64,000 nt of DNA from Helicoverpa zea (GCF_022581195.2 NC_061482.1:5828001-5892000), one strand, 5' to 3'; numbered from the stretch's first letter, positions 44,655-59,089 are shown. Numbers and translations are program-made. The notes: generated by a model from the sequence alone, not told the origin.

Positions 44655-46163
44655 AAATTAAGCACATTTCATGGTTTTTTCCCGCCTGTAATATTATACT
44701 TACCCATTCTTTATTTTTTTTTCCATTATTTTCCTTTAAGGATGATTTATAAATTACTTTTACTATTTCATTTAATTTTTGCCGAAAAATAATAAGGAAA
44801 GTGGTCTATAAAAACTCTTATAATAACTTACACCAATACAGATTAGTTCAGCTTAAATGTTTGTTAATTATTTAGACAGCGATTACGTTAAAAAAATATA
44901 GACGAAAAAATAACTAAGCTGTGTTATTTAGTACTAAGTGGCCGTTAAAATGTTGTTACTTTATCCAACTCGTTATTTCACTTAAGAATGCTTGTACAAC
45001 AAACTTATAATCGATCGCGTTCCTAACTGCGTCTTGGACGTAACTCCAACGTGAAAGTTTGCTCATATTATAATACCCAATACTAAACTTGCCCAACACT
45101 ACATAAACTACATTACATTGAGATCCAATCACGTGGAATCAAAATAAACGTAGTGAAACAAATTAATTGTAAAATGACAAACGTGTAAAATACAGTGTCA
45201 TTATTGACAACTAATAATGCTTTGTGTTATTATTGTGTCTATTGCATTCACAAAACTAATTGTTCAATCACTATTACATTCGCTTGAAAACCGTTTAGCT
45301 GAGGCGGGTAGAATGTCGAGGTAATTTCAAAATGATAACGATACGGCTGATTACATAAATGGTAACTTGAATCTTTAAAAGAAGAAAAAACACAGACATT
45401 TTTACGGTAACCAATTGATGTCAAACTGATATGTTCTTATAATAGAAAATATCAGAAGCTATAAATATAATCTCTTGCAAACGAATACTGAAGACAATTT
45501 AATAATCAGCTCAATTGGAAAAAAGGATATTTCAAGCTTCTGTGTGAGAATGATCCAATATTATTCTTAACCGCACTAGGCTTTACCGACTACCTACTTC
45601 AAAAGTAATATTTCTTAAGATCTAACGAAAATCTAAACTAATACCAAGAATCGTGAGATGGTTTATAACATGGTGCTAAACAGTAAATACCTGAATACAA
45701 TTTTTGGAAGTAAAAACGACTGCGGAATGCACGTACAAACATAAAAATATACCGTCACTAGGTTTGGTTTAAAATAAACAAGCAATAATGCTTACTAAAT
45801 AATTTCGCTGAAACTACATAATTTTAACAGAATAATTGTATAAGCAATAACAACAATTCAGTTCAATTTGAATCTATTTGCAAACCACGAATTATTTGTT
45901 CTATTAGAAAAATAATGGTAAACGATTAAATTCAATTTTGAAGTCGCTGACTTCAGCATTACAATTGCATACAAATAACACGTTATCGGATTCAGCTTTA
46001 GAAGCTTTAAATGAACGATCAAATGAGTTCGGTTCAATCACATCGCGTTTCAAAGCAATCCAAGTGGCAATTATCTTTCTAATTAGCATTTTGCATCGAG
46101 ATTGCGGCAAATCCTTTCCATCACTCCCAACTACTAATCACTTACATTATGAAATTAAACCGC
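44655..46163. other. Stretch with no recognised gene
   Basis: AT-rich; nothing supportable apart from a short pair of overlapping frames near 45904-46183 without domains. Confidence 0.45.
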
Positions 46164-46288
46164 ATTATAAAACGTGGTTTTAAAAAAGTACCAGCTCTTG
46201 TACCACCTTTAAACCACCGTCCCGAACAAAATCAGTGGACTAAAGCTATTACTGAAGCGGGTACTTCTTAAAACCACGTTTTATAATA
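46164..46288. mobile_element. Small MITE (~125 bp)
   Basis: TTATAAAACGTGGTTTTAA then AAAGTACC (46166-46193) is inverted as GGGTACTTCTTAAAACCACG then TTTTATAAT at the right end. No target duplication was resolved. Confidence 0.65.
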
Positions 46289-47059
46289 AGGTGGCGAGTG
46301 TCAAAAATAATTAAAATCAAATGTTTTTAAACTGAAATGATGACAGAAAATCTAGACAGAAAGTTCTAAAACCACGGCTAAAATAATACTTTCAGCGACT
46401 TCTAATTCAGGAACGACGAAGTGGAAACGTGCTCGTTTGACAACTTAATTTTGAAGTTAACCGAGTCACTTAGTTGTCTGAGTGTAAGTATAGCATGTGT
46501 GAAGTAAGAAATGTTAAGTTTCAAAGGTTATATTTAATTCAATCCGAATGATCCGTTTTCGTTTTAAGCACGCTTATTTGTATGTGTAAAAAGAGGATAA
46601 GGTATTTTGTAATGATACCGATAAAAATAGTTTTATAATAAGAGCAGTATTTGAGAGAGATCACTGAGCATACTTTTATGAAAAATCAGATGATGCTACT
46701 CGCACCCGGTGAGAGCTACTTGATACAAAGACACTTTGATAAAAAGTTACCCACATGACGCCTGTATAAACTCGATATCACTGCCAAGTTTTATCAAAAT
46801 CCTTACAATAGCTTTTTGGTATAACAAAAATACCTACATTCCTACAAAATTTCGCGTTTAAAATATCAATTTTGCATCGTATTTTATTGTTCAGTTCAAT
46901 TTCTAGCCAGATCCATTGCCACAATACGGCAAACCTACAGTTATGATACTATATAACATAAAAAATCGAAATAAAAGCATTTGTTTTTGGGCGATCGCTA
47001 GATTTATTCAATTGTATTTTAACTAACTTACATAATATGCTATGGCACGTGCAATAGTA
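46289..47059. other. Stretch with no recognised gene
   Basis: Nothing supportable. Confidence 0.45.
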
Positions 47060-47235
47060 CATACATCTTATTCCTGCCCTGTTCCCAATTTTATTTGGGG
47101 ACATCGCAATATGTTCTCAGTTCCATGTCTTTCTGTTACCCGTCATACTGACACACACTCCCTTCTTATTCATGTCATCTTTGAACAATCTATCCATTTC
47201 TCAATCTTTTATTTGGTCTCCCTCCCCCTTTCCTT
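47060..47235 (-). mobile_element. Non-LTR retrotransposon 3' end, decayed
   Basis: The minus strand reads GGGRPNKRLRNG, then stops, then MTGNRKTWN and CCCCAAATAAAATTGGG. This parallels the GRGRPKKRWMD...TADR-WK-ADPK end of RTE-like reverse transcriptases as I know them. Frame shifts and stops mark it as old. The 112-codon plus-strand ORF over it is antisense shadow. Confidence 0.5.
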
Positions 47236-47380
47236 CCATCTACATTTACTCTCAAGTTATCATACTCCTATGGTTACACAATTAAACAAAAATTTTACCA
47301 ATAGTAGCTTAAATTATAGGCTGTATTTTTATGAACCAGTAATTTTGATAAAACCTACTTTCGGGAATCAATCGCTTTAA

Positions 47381-50300
47381 GTATATAAATCCGAAACAGC
47401 AAGTGAATTTAATCTGACATTTATAATTAAATAAGCGTGGAAATGAGTGACAAATGGTAAATGGACCATACAAAGCTTATGCTGTTTTAATCTCCCGTTT
47501 CAGAGTAAAAAGGACATTGACAGATACTGTTGCTAACGGTATTGCTCTAGAAAAACCAATTTAATCTGCCGATCCAATGGATCAGACAAAACTTGACGGG
47601 ACATTTACTCTGAGTCTTTCTGCGTTATTTCCAATCTCGATATTTCATAGTGTCACAAATAATTTCTTGCTTTTATTCACGGGGTCATCAGTAATTGAGG
47701 TCTTTTTATGTTCTATCCAGTGTCCGTTTTGTGATTTTTATAGTAATTAATAATAAATATCAGATTTTCATAAAAACTCTGACGTCTAGAAACGATGTTT
47801 TAAAGGTCTTTGGATAAACTTAACAAGTTAGACCGTAAATTAGGCTTTGTCAGCCCTCTCACTAGGTAATAACTCATAAAGTATAACAGATGCCACTTAT
47901 AACCAACACAACCAGTATTAAACCAAAATGATAAAATAAATAATGAAAAAAAAAACGCATGTACACATTGTACACGCAATTCTTCCGAGCGACTGCTCAA
48001 AATTGAACATTTCTTTTTTTATGTAAGTGATGCGCGAATTATTGAGATGTGAACCATTTTCCAAGCAAATCTGGTTTGGTAAAATCATGTAAAAATAATT
48101 ACTCATTGGTTGGCCTTTATTTGTTAAATATCCTTTGGTAAAAATATAAATGTGTTGCGTATTCACGCAGTTTATTGAACAGATTCTTCAGCTATACAAA
48201 ACTCACAAAGGAACAAGAACCATGGTTTTCTAAAGACTCCATTTACCAAAATTTATTTTAAACGTTTTGTAAAGCTTGTACTCAGGCAGGTCGATCAATA
48301 ATCTTACAAGTACCTCTACAGTCAGGGCCTTTTGCGATCAAACAGATATTTTGAGGAAGTAATTCAGTTTAAAAATTAAAATGTAATCAACGTATTTGTA
48401 CGACGTGTAAATTCTCAAGACACGCAAAATACGAATTTAAAGTCTGTAAGAATGTATGTGGCTATAAGTATATGTTTGTTATAATTTCACGCAACAACGT
48501 TTGAATGGATTTTGATGAATCTTGGATGTAATACCAACAGCTTCATACAACACAATAACAAATAGGCTACTTATCATGCATATGCGGTCAGTATTTCCCT
48601 CGGGACGAGAATAAAACCAGCAACATCTTATTTTAGGAATCTTTATAAACATAATCCTGAAAAAGCTACATATAAAGGTTTAACAGATAGAATCGACAAA
48701 AAGCTGAAGCTAAATGGATCAATGTTGGTTAAAATTAATGAATAAATTTGACTTTTGAAATTAATAATTAAACCCTAATTAAATACTGCGTTACAAATTG
48801 TTAATTCATTTAAATAATTACTGTTCATGCTGCCATAAATATGGATATGAAATACATAATGCCCACTCCATTAAACATGTTATACAATAATATCAGATTA
48901 ATAATTAATATTTACAGATAGCCAAATTAATTTCCTGTACAAGCAAAAATAAGCTTTTACTGAAAGCTTTTTCAACCGTATATCTGTGGTGATAGCGGTG
49001 AGAAATCAAACAGAAATCCTCAAACATGATTGAAAACATCAAAATACAATGATTGTGTGATAATTGACATTTATCTTCATTGGTAACACTGCCATATTTT
49101 ATGGAAATCGCATTTATTTATATATTTTATTGTAATAATTTAAGTAGCTTAAGCTAGCCTGAATCACTCCGCGCACGATATGAGTAGGTACCTATAATAT
49201 TATTTATTCGCTTTTATCACAGCAAGCCATTTAATTACTCTTACCTCGAATTTTAATTTAAACGCATAACCACCGGCAGTTAACAAATTGATTCTAAATA
49301 ATAAATAGACACAAAACACCACTAACATTCTCGTTTATAGCAATAATATTTGCTTAACAAACATTGTATTAAAACGTGTAATTATTTGCTAAAATATTAT
49401 GCACGGTGCAAATATCAAACATTGCAAACTTAATCCATTAAAGTGAGGCTAAATGTGACCGATTTAATGGAAAATTTGGAAATGACCTGCGTAAATACGA
49501 GCGCTAGTGCTGGCGTCAAAAGTCAATATGTCATCAAGGGAATTTGAATCTTACATCGAAGGTGATGGGACCCACAACATTGTCCCACTTGTTGGCAAGC
49601 AGAGCCCTGCCACCTGTTTTCGCGTTCCTCCCACTACGAATATTATAACGGCATTGAATACTAGGGTTGTGGTCGTACGTCTATTTGCACGCGTTGGGGG
49701 ACGGGATCGATTCTCACGATGGTTAGTACCGTGACGCTGGCTTGTTCTTTATTGTGTCGTGTTTCGAACGCCGGTTCTGTACTAAGTACCTACTCTGACT
49801 GCATGATACTTGAGTAAATAATAATGGAAAGTTTTTATAATTATATAAGGTTGAAGTAAGATACTAAGTTTCTCGGAATTCGCAGTCTTTTTATAAATGC
49901 GAGGGCATTTTTATAAAGTGCAACCAATAGATACAAAGTTACACCATTTTCACACATTCGCGGTAACCAATATTGCATTTCAGCAAAATTGTTGTACCAG
50001 ACGACAGCTGAAGGTATTGTTGAAAAAGTCCTAGAGATTCCTCGTTCAAACTAAAATGAACTTTAAAAGTTCTACCATAGGAGCAATTTATGTAACTGAC
50101 AAAAGTTTCCTATCGACCTAGTCCAACCGACCGGGGTTTATATGTGTGTCCATGTCCAAGTTTAAAGTTATTGGAAATCCCGGACGGTCCAGCGGAGTTG
50201 ACAGCTGCTCGATACATGGACAACATGTTCATAAAGTTTTATAACAGATACATACCTGTATATTCGCGATAGATCAATATTTGCGTTCCGTGGTTAATAT

Positions 50301-50757
50301 TTTATATTGCATATCTATACCTTTTTTTTTCAAAACGACGGAATGAATGTTGAGCTTTTACCTTTATTCGCGCACTATCGAAAAAAATGCATTTTAGTTC
50401 ACTTCACGGAATATTATTGGATTACCGCTGGCTAGACACATTCATGGCGCTCGTTAAATTTTCTCCTGCATTTTATTTTTCGGTGGTTAAACCGATAGTA
50501 TCTGCCGATACATATCTTGATGAAACGATATTTTGTAAAGTTGAAATTGACTTAGGAAAAATATGTAGGCAACTCCGCGACCCCGCAACAGAGTTAATGA
50601 GTAAATGTACTTAATATTATGTAGGTATACTAAATCTACACATTAAAGACAGAAGCTGTCGGTGATTAAATATCAAATAGAGTAAGCGCGTCGCGAGTTA
50701 AATCAATACGGACGCCATTTGAAATCAGATTGCTTTAACACGACTATCATCTGCCTA
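47381..50757. other. Stretch with no recognised gene
   Basis: AT-rich with one moderately GC-rich patch at 49500-49760 that contains GGGATCGATTCTC, a B-box-like word that could be an old SINE. Nothing firm. Confidence 0.45.
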
Positions 50758-51092
50758 TCCTTTTCCCGACTTTGAGGTCGACTTCCAGTCTAACTGGATA
50801 CGGCTGCTTCACGACTATCGTCTACCTACTGTCATCGTCTCCTGAGCCTTTTTCCAACTATGTTGGGGTAGGCTTCCAGTCTAAACGGATGCGGCTGAGT
50901 ACCAGTGTTTTAAAAGGAGCGACTGCCTATTTGACCTCCTCAACTCAGTTACCCGGGCAACCCAATACACCTTGGTTAGACTGTTGTCAGAATTACTCAA
51001 TTCTGACTACCCGTAACGACTGCCAAGGATGTTCACTGACAGCCGGGACCTACAGTTTAACGTGCCATCCGAAACACGGTAATTTACCTACA
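50758..51092 (+). repeat. Dispersed repeat, best copy, with duplicated 5' end
   Basis: The full order TATGTTGGGGTAGGCTTCC, GAGTACCAGTGTTTTAAAAG, ACTACCCGTAACGACTGCC, GACAGCCGGGACCTACAG and CCGAAACACGGT is present (50848-51090). A partial copy of its first 65 bases stands just before it (50758-50822). Same family as 26834-27955. The 112-codon ORF over it is repeat-derived. Confidence 0.75.
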
Positions 51093-54000
51093 ATAGCACA
51101 GATTACTTAACAGTTACTTACTACGTAAACTGTAGTTAACCGACCTCATTGGATACAAAGCTTCTAAGGTTTCTACCATAAAGTCGATATTATAAAGCCA
51201 ATGGATAATGAACTCGGTAATACAATACGCGAAGTAAAATTGCTCATATTTTATTTAATCCACGTGAGAGATGTTTTCGGTAGGCATATGTTTTTTCCTC
51301 AATCTGGCTCTCATTTTGATCAAAAGTCAACGTCTTGTCCTTGTGTCACTTGTGTCAAAGCCAGTTGGCATCGCATACAAAATGTTTCAGAATCAAATAA
51401 GTTTCTAGGTATCTGTTATGCTTCTACAATAAACAAATTTTGTCAATAGTCCTTTTATAGTATTTTAAGTTCTTAGTCTGAATTACGAAAACGATTGAAA
51501 AAAAAATCTAAAAATATTCTTCTAAACGCAATAAATAGAAAACAAATCCACAAGGAAAATAATGTAACTCAATTACATCAAACAGCGCATTTCAATACAA
51601 ACAAAGACCTTGGCATTTTTATTTACTTGCAAAAACAAAAGATACGCAGAACGAACATTAGAAAGTTTAAAAGCATTTTCATTTTATTCCGCTTTGTAGA
51701 ATCCATGTTCATTCGTGGGGTTCCGCTGGATTCCCAAATCCCCATTGACTTCGATTACAGAGAATTTTGTTACACGATACTGGACGGTCGAATAGGAATT
51801 TCAAAAACAATGGATAGTTCGCCCCATTTACGTTTGCAACATAACTTTTGAACATTTTTAGCTTTGTTTCCGGGATTCCGTATCATTTAAATTTTTATTT
51901 CATTCGTTTAGTTTTTGCTACAAAAACATGGGATTATAAAAAGTTATTATGAATTATACCTACAATACACCTATTCTTTTTTTTTAATTTTAACTTTACC
52001 TAATAACTAAACCCTTAATCGTACGAGACCTGATTAGTGTTTATTCCGACTAAAGTAATATATAAGTATATTTACTTAAACAACTTTAAAAATAAATGAA
52101 AAAGAGAAACTAATATCAAATTATAAAGGAGGTAAAGTTAGTTACTACATACGAAAACTGTAACCAAGGGCTCTTATGCACACAATTTTACACTGAAACC
52201 TATCGTGCACAGAGCTCCGCTAACTCAAACTTGCATAGTTTAGTTTTCAAATAGGTAACATAACTTTGCTTTGTGCAATATACGTTAGGGATAGGTTATT
52301 GAAATTGAATAAGTACGTGTGAGCTCATGGCAGCTTAGTTAAATTTAGTTTGTGAAGCATTATCTAGTTGCTATTGTTGTGTATTATATTGAAACACGAA
52401 CTCGATAGACAATGTGTGTATGAGCTGCGGAAGTAATGAACCTTCGTATGTTGGCTAGGGTGCTGTTTGTATTTTAAAACTGATATAGGTACTGATAACA
52501 CATTATAGTTATGTAATGTCCCGCGGCTCGACTAGCAAGCGAGAAAAAAATCCACATAAACAAATTAATGGGTGTAAGTATTGGGTAATTCGAAATGCAT
52601 AGCCAAATAAAAATTAGTGTCTCTTGATAATTAAGTTATGTTACTTTCGTGACCAACCACGATAAACATTAAACATTTCATTAGAGCAGATTAAAAGAAT
52701 ACATACACAATTAAATTATTCAAGTTATTCAACAACGACAAAATATGGACAGAGGAATAAAAAAGATGTCAACCAACCTTCAAGAACGAAGGAAGAGGCA
52801 CTGAAAGAAGAGTAGCGCTACTGCGCAATATAAAAACGAATAAAATTCTTAAAAATACTCCTCCATTCAAACTGCTTATATTTGATAAGTGTCAGGGGAG
52901 CAAGGCCTGTCATAGCTATCAACTTGCTCTCTCTTATTTGTTGCCAATGGCAAAGTGATGTAACGAAACATGGAAAACGTGGTTTGTTTCCAACAGTTTG
53001 ACTGGGTATTTATTTTTAGTGAACGGTTTTGTTTTTCGGAATTGAGAACTATAAGATAAAGAACAAGTAGGGAAAATGTATTTATGTTTTAATTTCCATA
53101 GAACGCGTGTGTAAACTTACTAATTTTGACATCGGTTCGGAGTCTGAATTTTATTAGACTTTATTTCCCCGAAAGATACTTCCCGGCTATTGTAATTATC
53201 ACATGAAAACACTAACAGTATTCCAAAAGCAAGATGTGGTTGCATAAAAGCGTTATACCTACAGTATGTTACTATAACATGGTTATGGCTACCTAGAAAT
53301 ACAGGGTTGATAAACAACAGACAGTGTGCGTAGCATGCCTGCGTACACTGCCAGGGATTACTAACACTATTAGGGGTCCCCGCGGAGAACAAAAAGATGA
53401 GCGGACATGCTCTGTAAGGCAGGTAGGTCACGCGCCCTGCTCTAGCTCAGGTATCGTGCGGTAGGCATGAACAAAACGATCAGTTACTACTAAACTAACG
53501 AGGCGTTCGGGTGCCTTAAGACATCTGTCAAAGATTGGTACTGATAGATTGATGTTTTGATTTAAGTTAAAAAAAAAATGGGTGAGTTCCAAACGCGTGG
53601 GGCGGAACGAGTATCGTTTCTCGTCCCCCTACCACCCACACTTTGGCGCTCTATTTTCCTATTAGATTTTGCGTTACGACAACTCCGCTATTCATTTTGT
53701 TCTCCATGGCGGTCTCGAACCATTCTGTAGTAGGGTTCACCATTCTGTAGCTGGTTCCACTTTCAATCACTATTTTTTTTCGCAAATGTTGTTAGTCTGC
53801 ATGGACGGTGGCTGGCAGGCTTAGCCTGAGGGTGACGTTCGCAGCGTTTCCATTAAATTTTCCTATCAGGATAATTAAGGCAATGACTTTTATTTCATGA
53901 CCGGCTATTGAACGCGGCTTGTCCGACGCGAAATATTATCCTTGCAGTAAAAATATGACTTGAAAAAGTTCCTCGAAACATTTCAGTTTTTGCAATTATG

Positions 54001-57000
54001 GTTTTAAAATATTATTTTTTGAAGCAGTTGCGCTCACGAAAAATAATATTTTACTCGTGGAAAACACGGTATCTGGCAAAATGAGAGATAATTCTTTTAA
54101 TTCATGTTACACGTTAACTGCATGCTTTCTAAAAAACTTCACACGGTACTAGTCTTTAACGAATTTATGTACAGGTAACATGCGTAATGAAACTCCATAA
54201 AACTGAAGCTTCATAAAAAAGCCATATAATATTCCTAACAAATATTTGCACAAATAAATGATTTATATTTCCATTTCCATTGATGAATATTCGTGCGGTT
54301 CGGTTTAGAAGCCTTAAGGGTACAATCCACGCGCACGGCTGCCTGTCGAATATCACGCCCAGTGATTTGAATATCCATTGTTTTCAATAAACTAATTAAA
54401 CCTTACACGAGATTTGACACGAAATATTTATCATGCTTTAATGCAGAATTGATATCACGTCATATAAAGAAAAATAAATAGCTATAGTCCATTTGAGTAG
54501 GCGATAACTAAAGATGTATCTTGATACTGAAACATAATTAAAAATAAATGAGACTAAAATAATGTAGGTAAATACAGTACCTAATAACTCTCGACTTAAT
54601 CAATGGAATTATTATTCTTAGAAGTATTTTATTTTTACAATAGTATTTGTTCTTTAAATAATTACCTACTCAAACGAGAACTTGTAGGCCCGAGAATTAT
54701 TTAAGACCGAAGTTAAGGATATAAAATATTACAAAACTTAATATTCACCAGATATAAAAATAAAACAATTGGAGCAGAAAAAATGGTTTTAGATATCTCT
54801 CATATCTATGTAAATAAGTTAAGAGAGAACTTTGATCCCTTTTTACCCAGGAGCCGCGGGTCCTGATTTCAGCAAGCTGTGAGATGTATGTTAATGTCTA
54901 TACCTATAATGTAATATGTATGTTTAACGTACCATACTTCACAATATCCGCCCATCTTGTAACAGTATAATTTGAAAAACCATACCATACTTACAGCAAG
55001 GCGTCGAAATTCAAGTAATATTTTATCGTTACTAAGAAAATAGCAAAACCAATCATGCCAAAACCACTAATCCGGTTTCAATGTGATACACGAATAGCTT
55101 AGAGCCTGATAAAGGACATTGCCTAAATTGTTATCCGAGTACAGAAAGTTCCCTCGGCACCCGCTAAGAATGACGGAAACGTATTATCAATTAAACCTTT
55201 GAAATCTCTAAAGAAAAATCAAACAAATCCAAAAATAAACCGTAGAAGGTGAAGACATAGCCTTAAGCACTAAGCACATTGCTGTACATCTAGAACGTAC
55301 ATTAAATTTGAAACAATAGGAAACCGTTCATTAATAATCCATTATTAATGGGAACACAATCGTCTGCCGGAGATTGCGAGGAGCCGCGGCTAACTGAGAA
55401 CAATCATCGTACCGAATAATAAGGCGGGAGTGATAATGCCAGCGTTCTATGCAATTAGGCCGCTCAAAAACAAAGCAGAATTCAAAATTGCACACTAAGA
55501 TACTCTTAACATTTCGCGCATTTTGTTTACCGCATCAGAGATCAGCCAAAAAGTTTCTATAATCAAGTTAGAGCGAGTCTTTTAGGGGCGAGTGCTGAAA
55601 TCGAGCTAAAACCATTATTAGATTAGTGGGTTACCGACAAAATGAGGCAGACGCCAGTTTCGAGCTTTTTGGTAGCACGTGACAAAGTTTGCATTTCGGA
55701 GAGGTTGCTGTGTTCATCAAATATTCTGTTTAGCGCGAGAAGTAACTAATGTTAAAGTTAGTACTTAGCCTCGTAATTATGAAGTCGTGGTACCTCAGAG
55801 ATTGCTGGCACTAGTTTCATGAAAAGATCGGAAAGTCGATAGTTTTGTGTAAGCGTATTTTTTATTCTCTTTAAATCTTTTGTTAATCTGTCAATGTACA
55901 TCTTTAATACTCGTGTCCATAGACTCGCGGGTTTTTTTGAGATAGTAAGTAACTTTGTTCCTTCTGTAGCTCTTTCAGTACCGCGGTAACTTTTTTGAGC
56001 ACATCCCACAGCCACGCGGCTAAAATCTACTTAAAGGATTAAGACAGAATAGTTTCTGCTCACAAATATTGCGGTTTTGTCTTCCGCGCAAACTTATTAG
56101 CCTGTACCTAACGTATAATTTTCTCTCCAAACTAACAAACACATAACTTGGTGCTCGATTCCGGGTCGCACTTCGAAGGTTTTTGTCTTCGCTCATATTC
56201 ACTTAACATGAACAAAACAGCAAATTCTATTTAATTAAAGTCACTAATAATAATTTCCTACAAACTTGTTTGCCTTTCTATGATTAGGAATTTTCACGCT
56301 TTCACGATAACAGCATTATTTAAATGAATAGCTCCGTAATAAAATCAAAGAATGATTTTATAATCCTGAATATTTTTCTCTCTCGTAAAGTGAACAAAAC
56401 TTACAAACAATACAAGAGTATTTGAATGGAATAAAATCACTGCGAAACGGAATAAAAGGAACAGATTATTCGCAATGCAGGCTTCGAGAGTAGGAAGAAA
56501 TTGTACTTTTTTGACGTTATAGACGGATAAATTGTATCTGAAAATATAAAACTGGCGCTTTCGGATAAACTGCTTGACGTAGGATGCTTTTTATTTAGGC
56601 TATGTTTTTACTTTTATTTGTCCATCGTTTAGGTTTGTAACGATTTTTATTATTTTTTAATCTATTTGTGTTAGTTGGTACGGAGATAGACAAGACCTCG
56701 AAGGAAATATGCACCAATTATCCACATGGCTGTACTCTAGTGAGGATATTGAGGGCAATAAAAATCGGGTAAAAAATTGCTAGAATAGTTGCGTTAAAAA
56801 TATAAAATGAATTGCTCTTCCATTAAAAATGCAAAAGCGGACAGCTTCGCTAAGCTTTGACGAACGCCCACATTATTATTTTAACGTTCCATTACAAAAA
56901 TCTAAATAATTTACAAAACCTGAATGTATTAAGCATCCACATTTGTCAATACTCATTTAAACAATATTGATCCGATATACGTAAGCCCGTTGCTTGCCGA

Positions 57001-57377
57001 GCGGGCTGTTCAATTAAAATGATCCCTTAGGCAATCGATCATGCCAAATCCATTTAGGATTTATACTGTAACATTGCGTGATATCCTAACTGTTATTTTG
57101 TAAGTCTAGACATCCAACAGACAGATGACGTAATCGCTCGGCTGCCATGTCTGGACCACTTTTCGCTGCGACAGTATTTTATCCGGGCCCTAATTGGAAA
57201 GCGAGCCCCGCATTGCAAACAGTGCGTTTAAAAATAAACGATGCTTTCGGAATGCGCAAATCTGCTTGTTTAGTTAACGTATTTAGGCTTTTAACGTTTT
57301 CGTATAACAAGAGGGGAAGGATTTTGCGTTCGTCAGTTTGTATTTTTATGTGTGACACATGAGTGTTTTATATATTA
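51093..57377. other. Six kb with no recognised gene
   Basis: No element ends, exons or RNA genes supportable. The 118-codon ORF at 51495-51851 is AT-rich and lysine/asparagine-rich in its first half, as expected by chance. A GC-richer patch lies at 53580-53880, and another around 57120-57290; neither is assigned. Confidence 0.45.
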
Positions 57378-57577
57378 CTAGCCGTTTTCCCGCGGTTTCA
57401 CCCGCGTCCCGTGGTAACTACTGCCCGTACCGGGATAAAATATAGCCTATGTTACTCGTGGATAATGTAGCTTTCGAATGGTGAAAGAATTTTTAAAAAC
57501 TGTCCAGTAGTTTTTGAGTCTATTCATTACAACCAAACAAACAAACAAAGTTTTCCTCTTTATAATATTAGTATAGA
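57378..57577 (-). mobile_element. Short Helitron (200 bp), intact ends
   Basis: Minus strand: after A it starts TCTATACTAATATTATAAAG, has GTTTGTTTGTTTGG, and ends with hairpin GACGCGGGTGAAACCGCGGG, AAAACGG, CTAG, then T (57377-57381). Both termini are canonical, unlike its relative at 38854. No gene inside. Confidence 0.8.
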
Positions 57578-58794
57578 TTTCTATGGGCCATAGTTGCCTG
57601 AAAAAATAGTCATATTTAATGGCATTGCCAATTGCTTTGGTTGGTGTAAACCGGTTAAAAACTAAATCTCTTTATTATTGTAACAACGACTATAATAAAC
57701 GTAAGAATTTACAATTATCTTTTATGTCAAAAATACGCAGCGAATAATCCTCTTTACAAACTGCGAATCAAATAGTGTGAATGATGATAGTTATACCAAC
57801 CACCATTCCAAAACAATGTTTCTTATTACATATGGAGGGCACACGTGATACCAAAATTCTAGAGGATTTTTCCATCAACACTGTTCGGACTGTACCTAGA
57901 ATTAGGTTTCTGTGTCTCGGCCCCTACAAAAACACTAACTATTTGACAAAGCGCTCCGACACAAAAACAACGAATGAAAACAACACGAAAAGTAAACTTT
58001 GAAACAAGTTATCGAGTGGCATTGAAATTTAATCTAAACTGTGACGTTGGGTAACTAGACCTGTAGAATGGACCAAAGTCAATTAAAAGCCAACACTGCA
58101 CTGGAAATGTTGTTTGCAACTTCCTAATATTCACACGTTTTTTTCACCCTCACTTTTAGGTGTAATTCTGGGTAAAGCGTATCGAATAACAACGTAGTTT
58201 CTCGCAAGTGTGTAAATCATAACCATCTCTGTGTGAAGGTCAATACGGATAAAAGTAGCCCAAAGACGTAGTGGTTGCCATACAGTTATGTGGAATTCCC
58301 TTGGCTGTTTATGTCTATCTTCGGGTCAGATACAAACCCACTGTTATGCAGTATCTCTCCCCACAAAGATTTTTACCCAAAACATATCTTACATTTTTGA
58401 GAATAACCCTCGGACGTAATTAATGGCTTCCGAATAAACGTCTTGTATTTCTTAATTCTTTTATACTTATCGTGTTTCAGCTGATGTTTTTTGGCTTATA
58501 ACGAAGAAAAAAAATAATGTACAGACCAGCTAGTAATATTAACATACTTCTTATTTTTATTTCTGCGGTAGGAATATTTATTCGGATCTCGGTCTATAAA
58601 GCTGAAGGCTGTGATCGTTTTAGTCCCTTTAACTACTGCGTTGCTTTTCAAAGAGAGTAAAAATATAGACCAATTACCGGAACATTGCAAACTTATTTCA
58701 CCGTAAAAACTGTAACGATTTAAATCCAGGCTAATTTATTTTTACCTCATCTCCAACAGTATGGTAATAGAACAAAAACAATTTAACATACCTA
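57578..58794. other. Stretch with no recognised gene
   Basis: Nothing supportable. Confidence 0.45.
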
Positions 58795-58998
58795 CTCAAA
58801 TACCCGTGATTGTTCAATATTGTACGGCGTAACATCCCCATCTATTATGAATTTGTGTGGTACAGTTCTAAGTAGCTTACCTTCAACTAATTTGAGTGGA
58901 GGAACTTCATCGTATAGAAAATTGATAGCACTCAACCACAAGCTTCTTGCAGACTGTACCAAGTATGCGGAGCTACCTTTGCGGCATTTTGTAATAAG
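58795..58998 (-). CDS. Unidentified open segment with splice-like sites
   Basis: A 68-codon minus-strand frame without ATG contains CRKGSSAYLVQSARSLWL, INFLYDEVPPLKLVEGKLL and KFIIDGDVTPYNIEQSRV, ending at TAG (58792-58794). The composition is protein-like. It includes a possible acceptor (TTGGTACAG) and an internal donor-like GAAG|GTAAGC after LVE. It may be an exon, an exapted transposon fragment or a pseudogene; I do not recognise it. The 89-codon plus-strand ORF over it is probably the shadow. Confidence 0.35.
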
Positions 58999-59089
58999 CT
59001 ATTTCCTTAACCAGACCTTTGACACAACTATTTTGATCAAATTTTATTTATTATTAAAATATTCTGGAAAACAATGGCATCTACTATAA

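Noticed and set aside
51495..51851. 118-codon ORF
   Set aside because: Its first half is AT-driven Lys/Asn/Ile-rich sequence, and I see no splice sites, promoter or domain.
53120..53431. 103-codon minus-strand ORF ending at a donor-like GTAAGT
   Set aside because: The stop is formed by the same bases as the donor, composition is not protein-like and no acceptor was found.
55758..56202. Two adjacent minus-strand ORFs (85 and 60 codons)
   Set aside because: They are in different contexts, without splice signals or a recognisable domain, so they are treated as chance.
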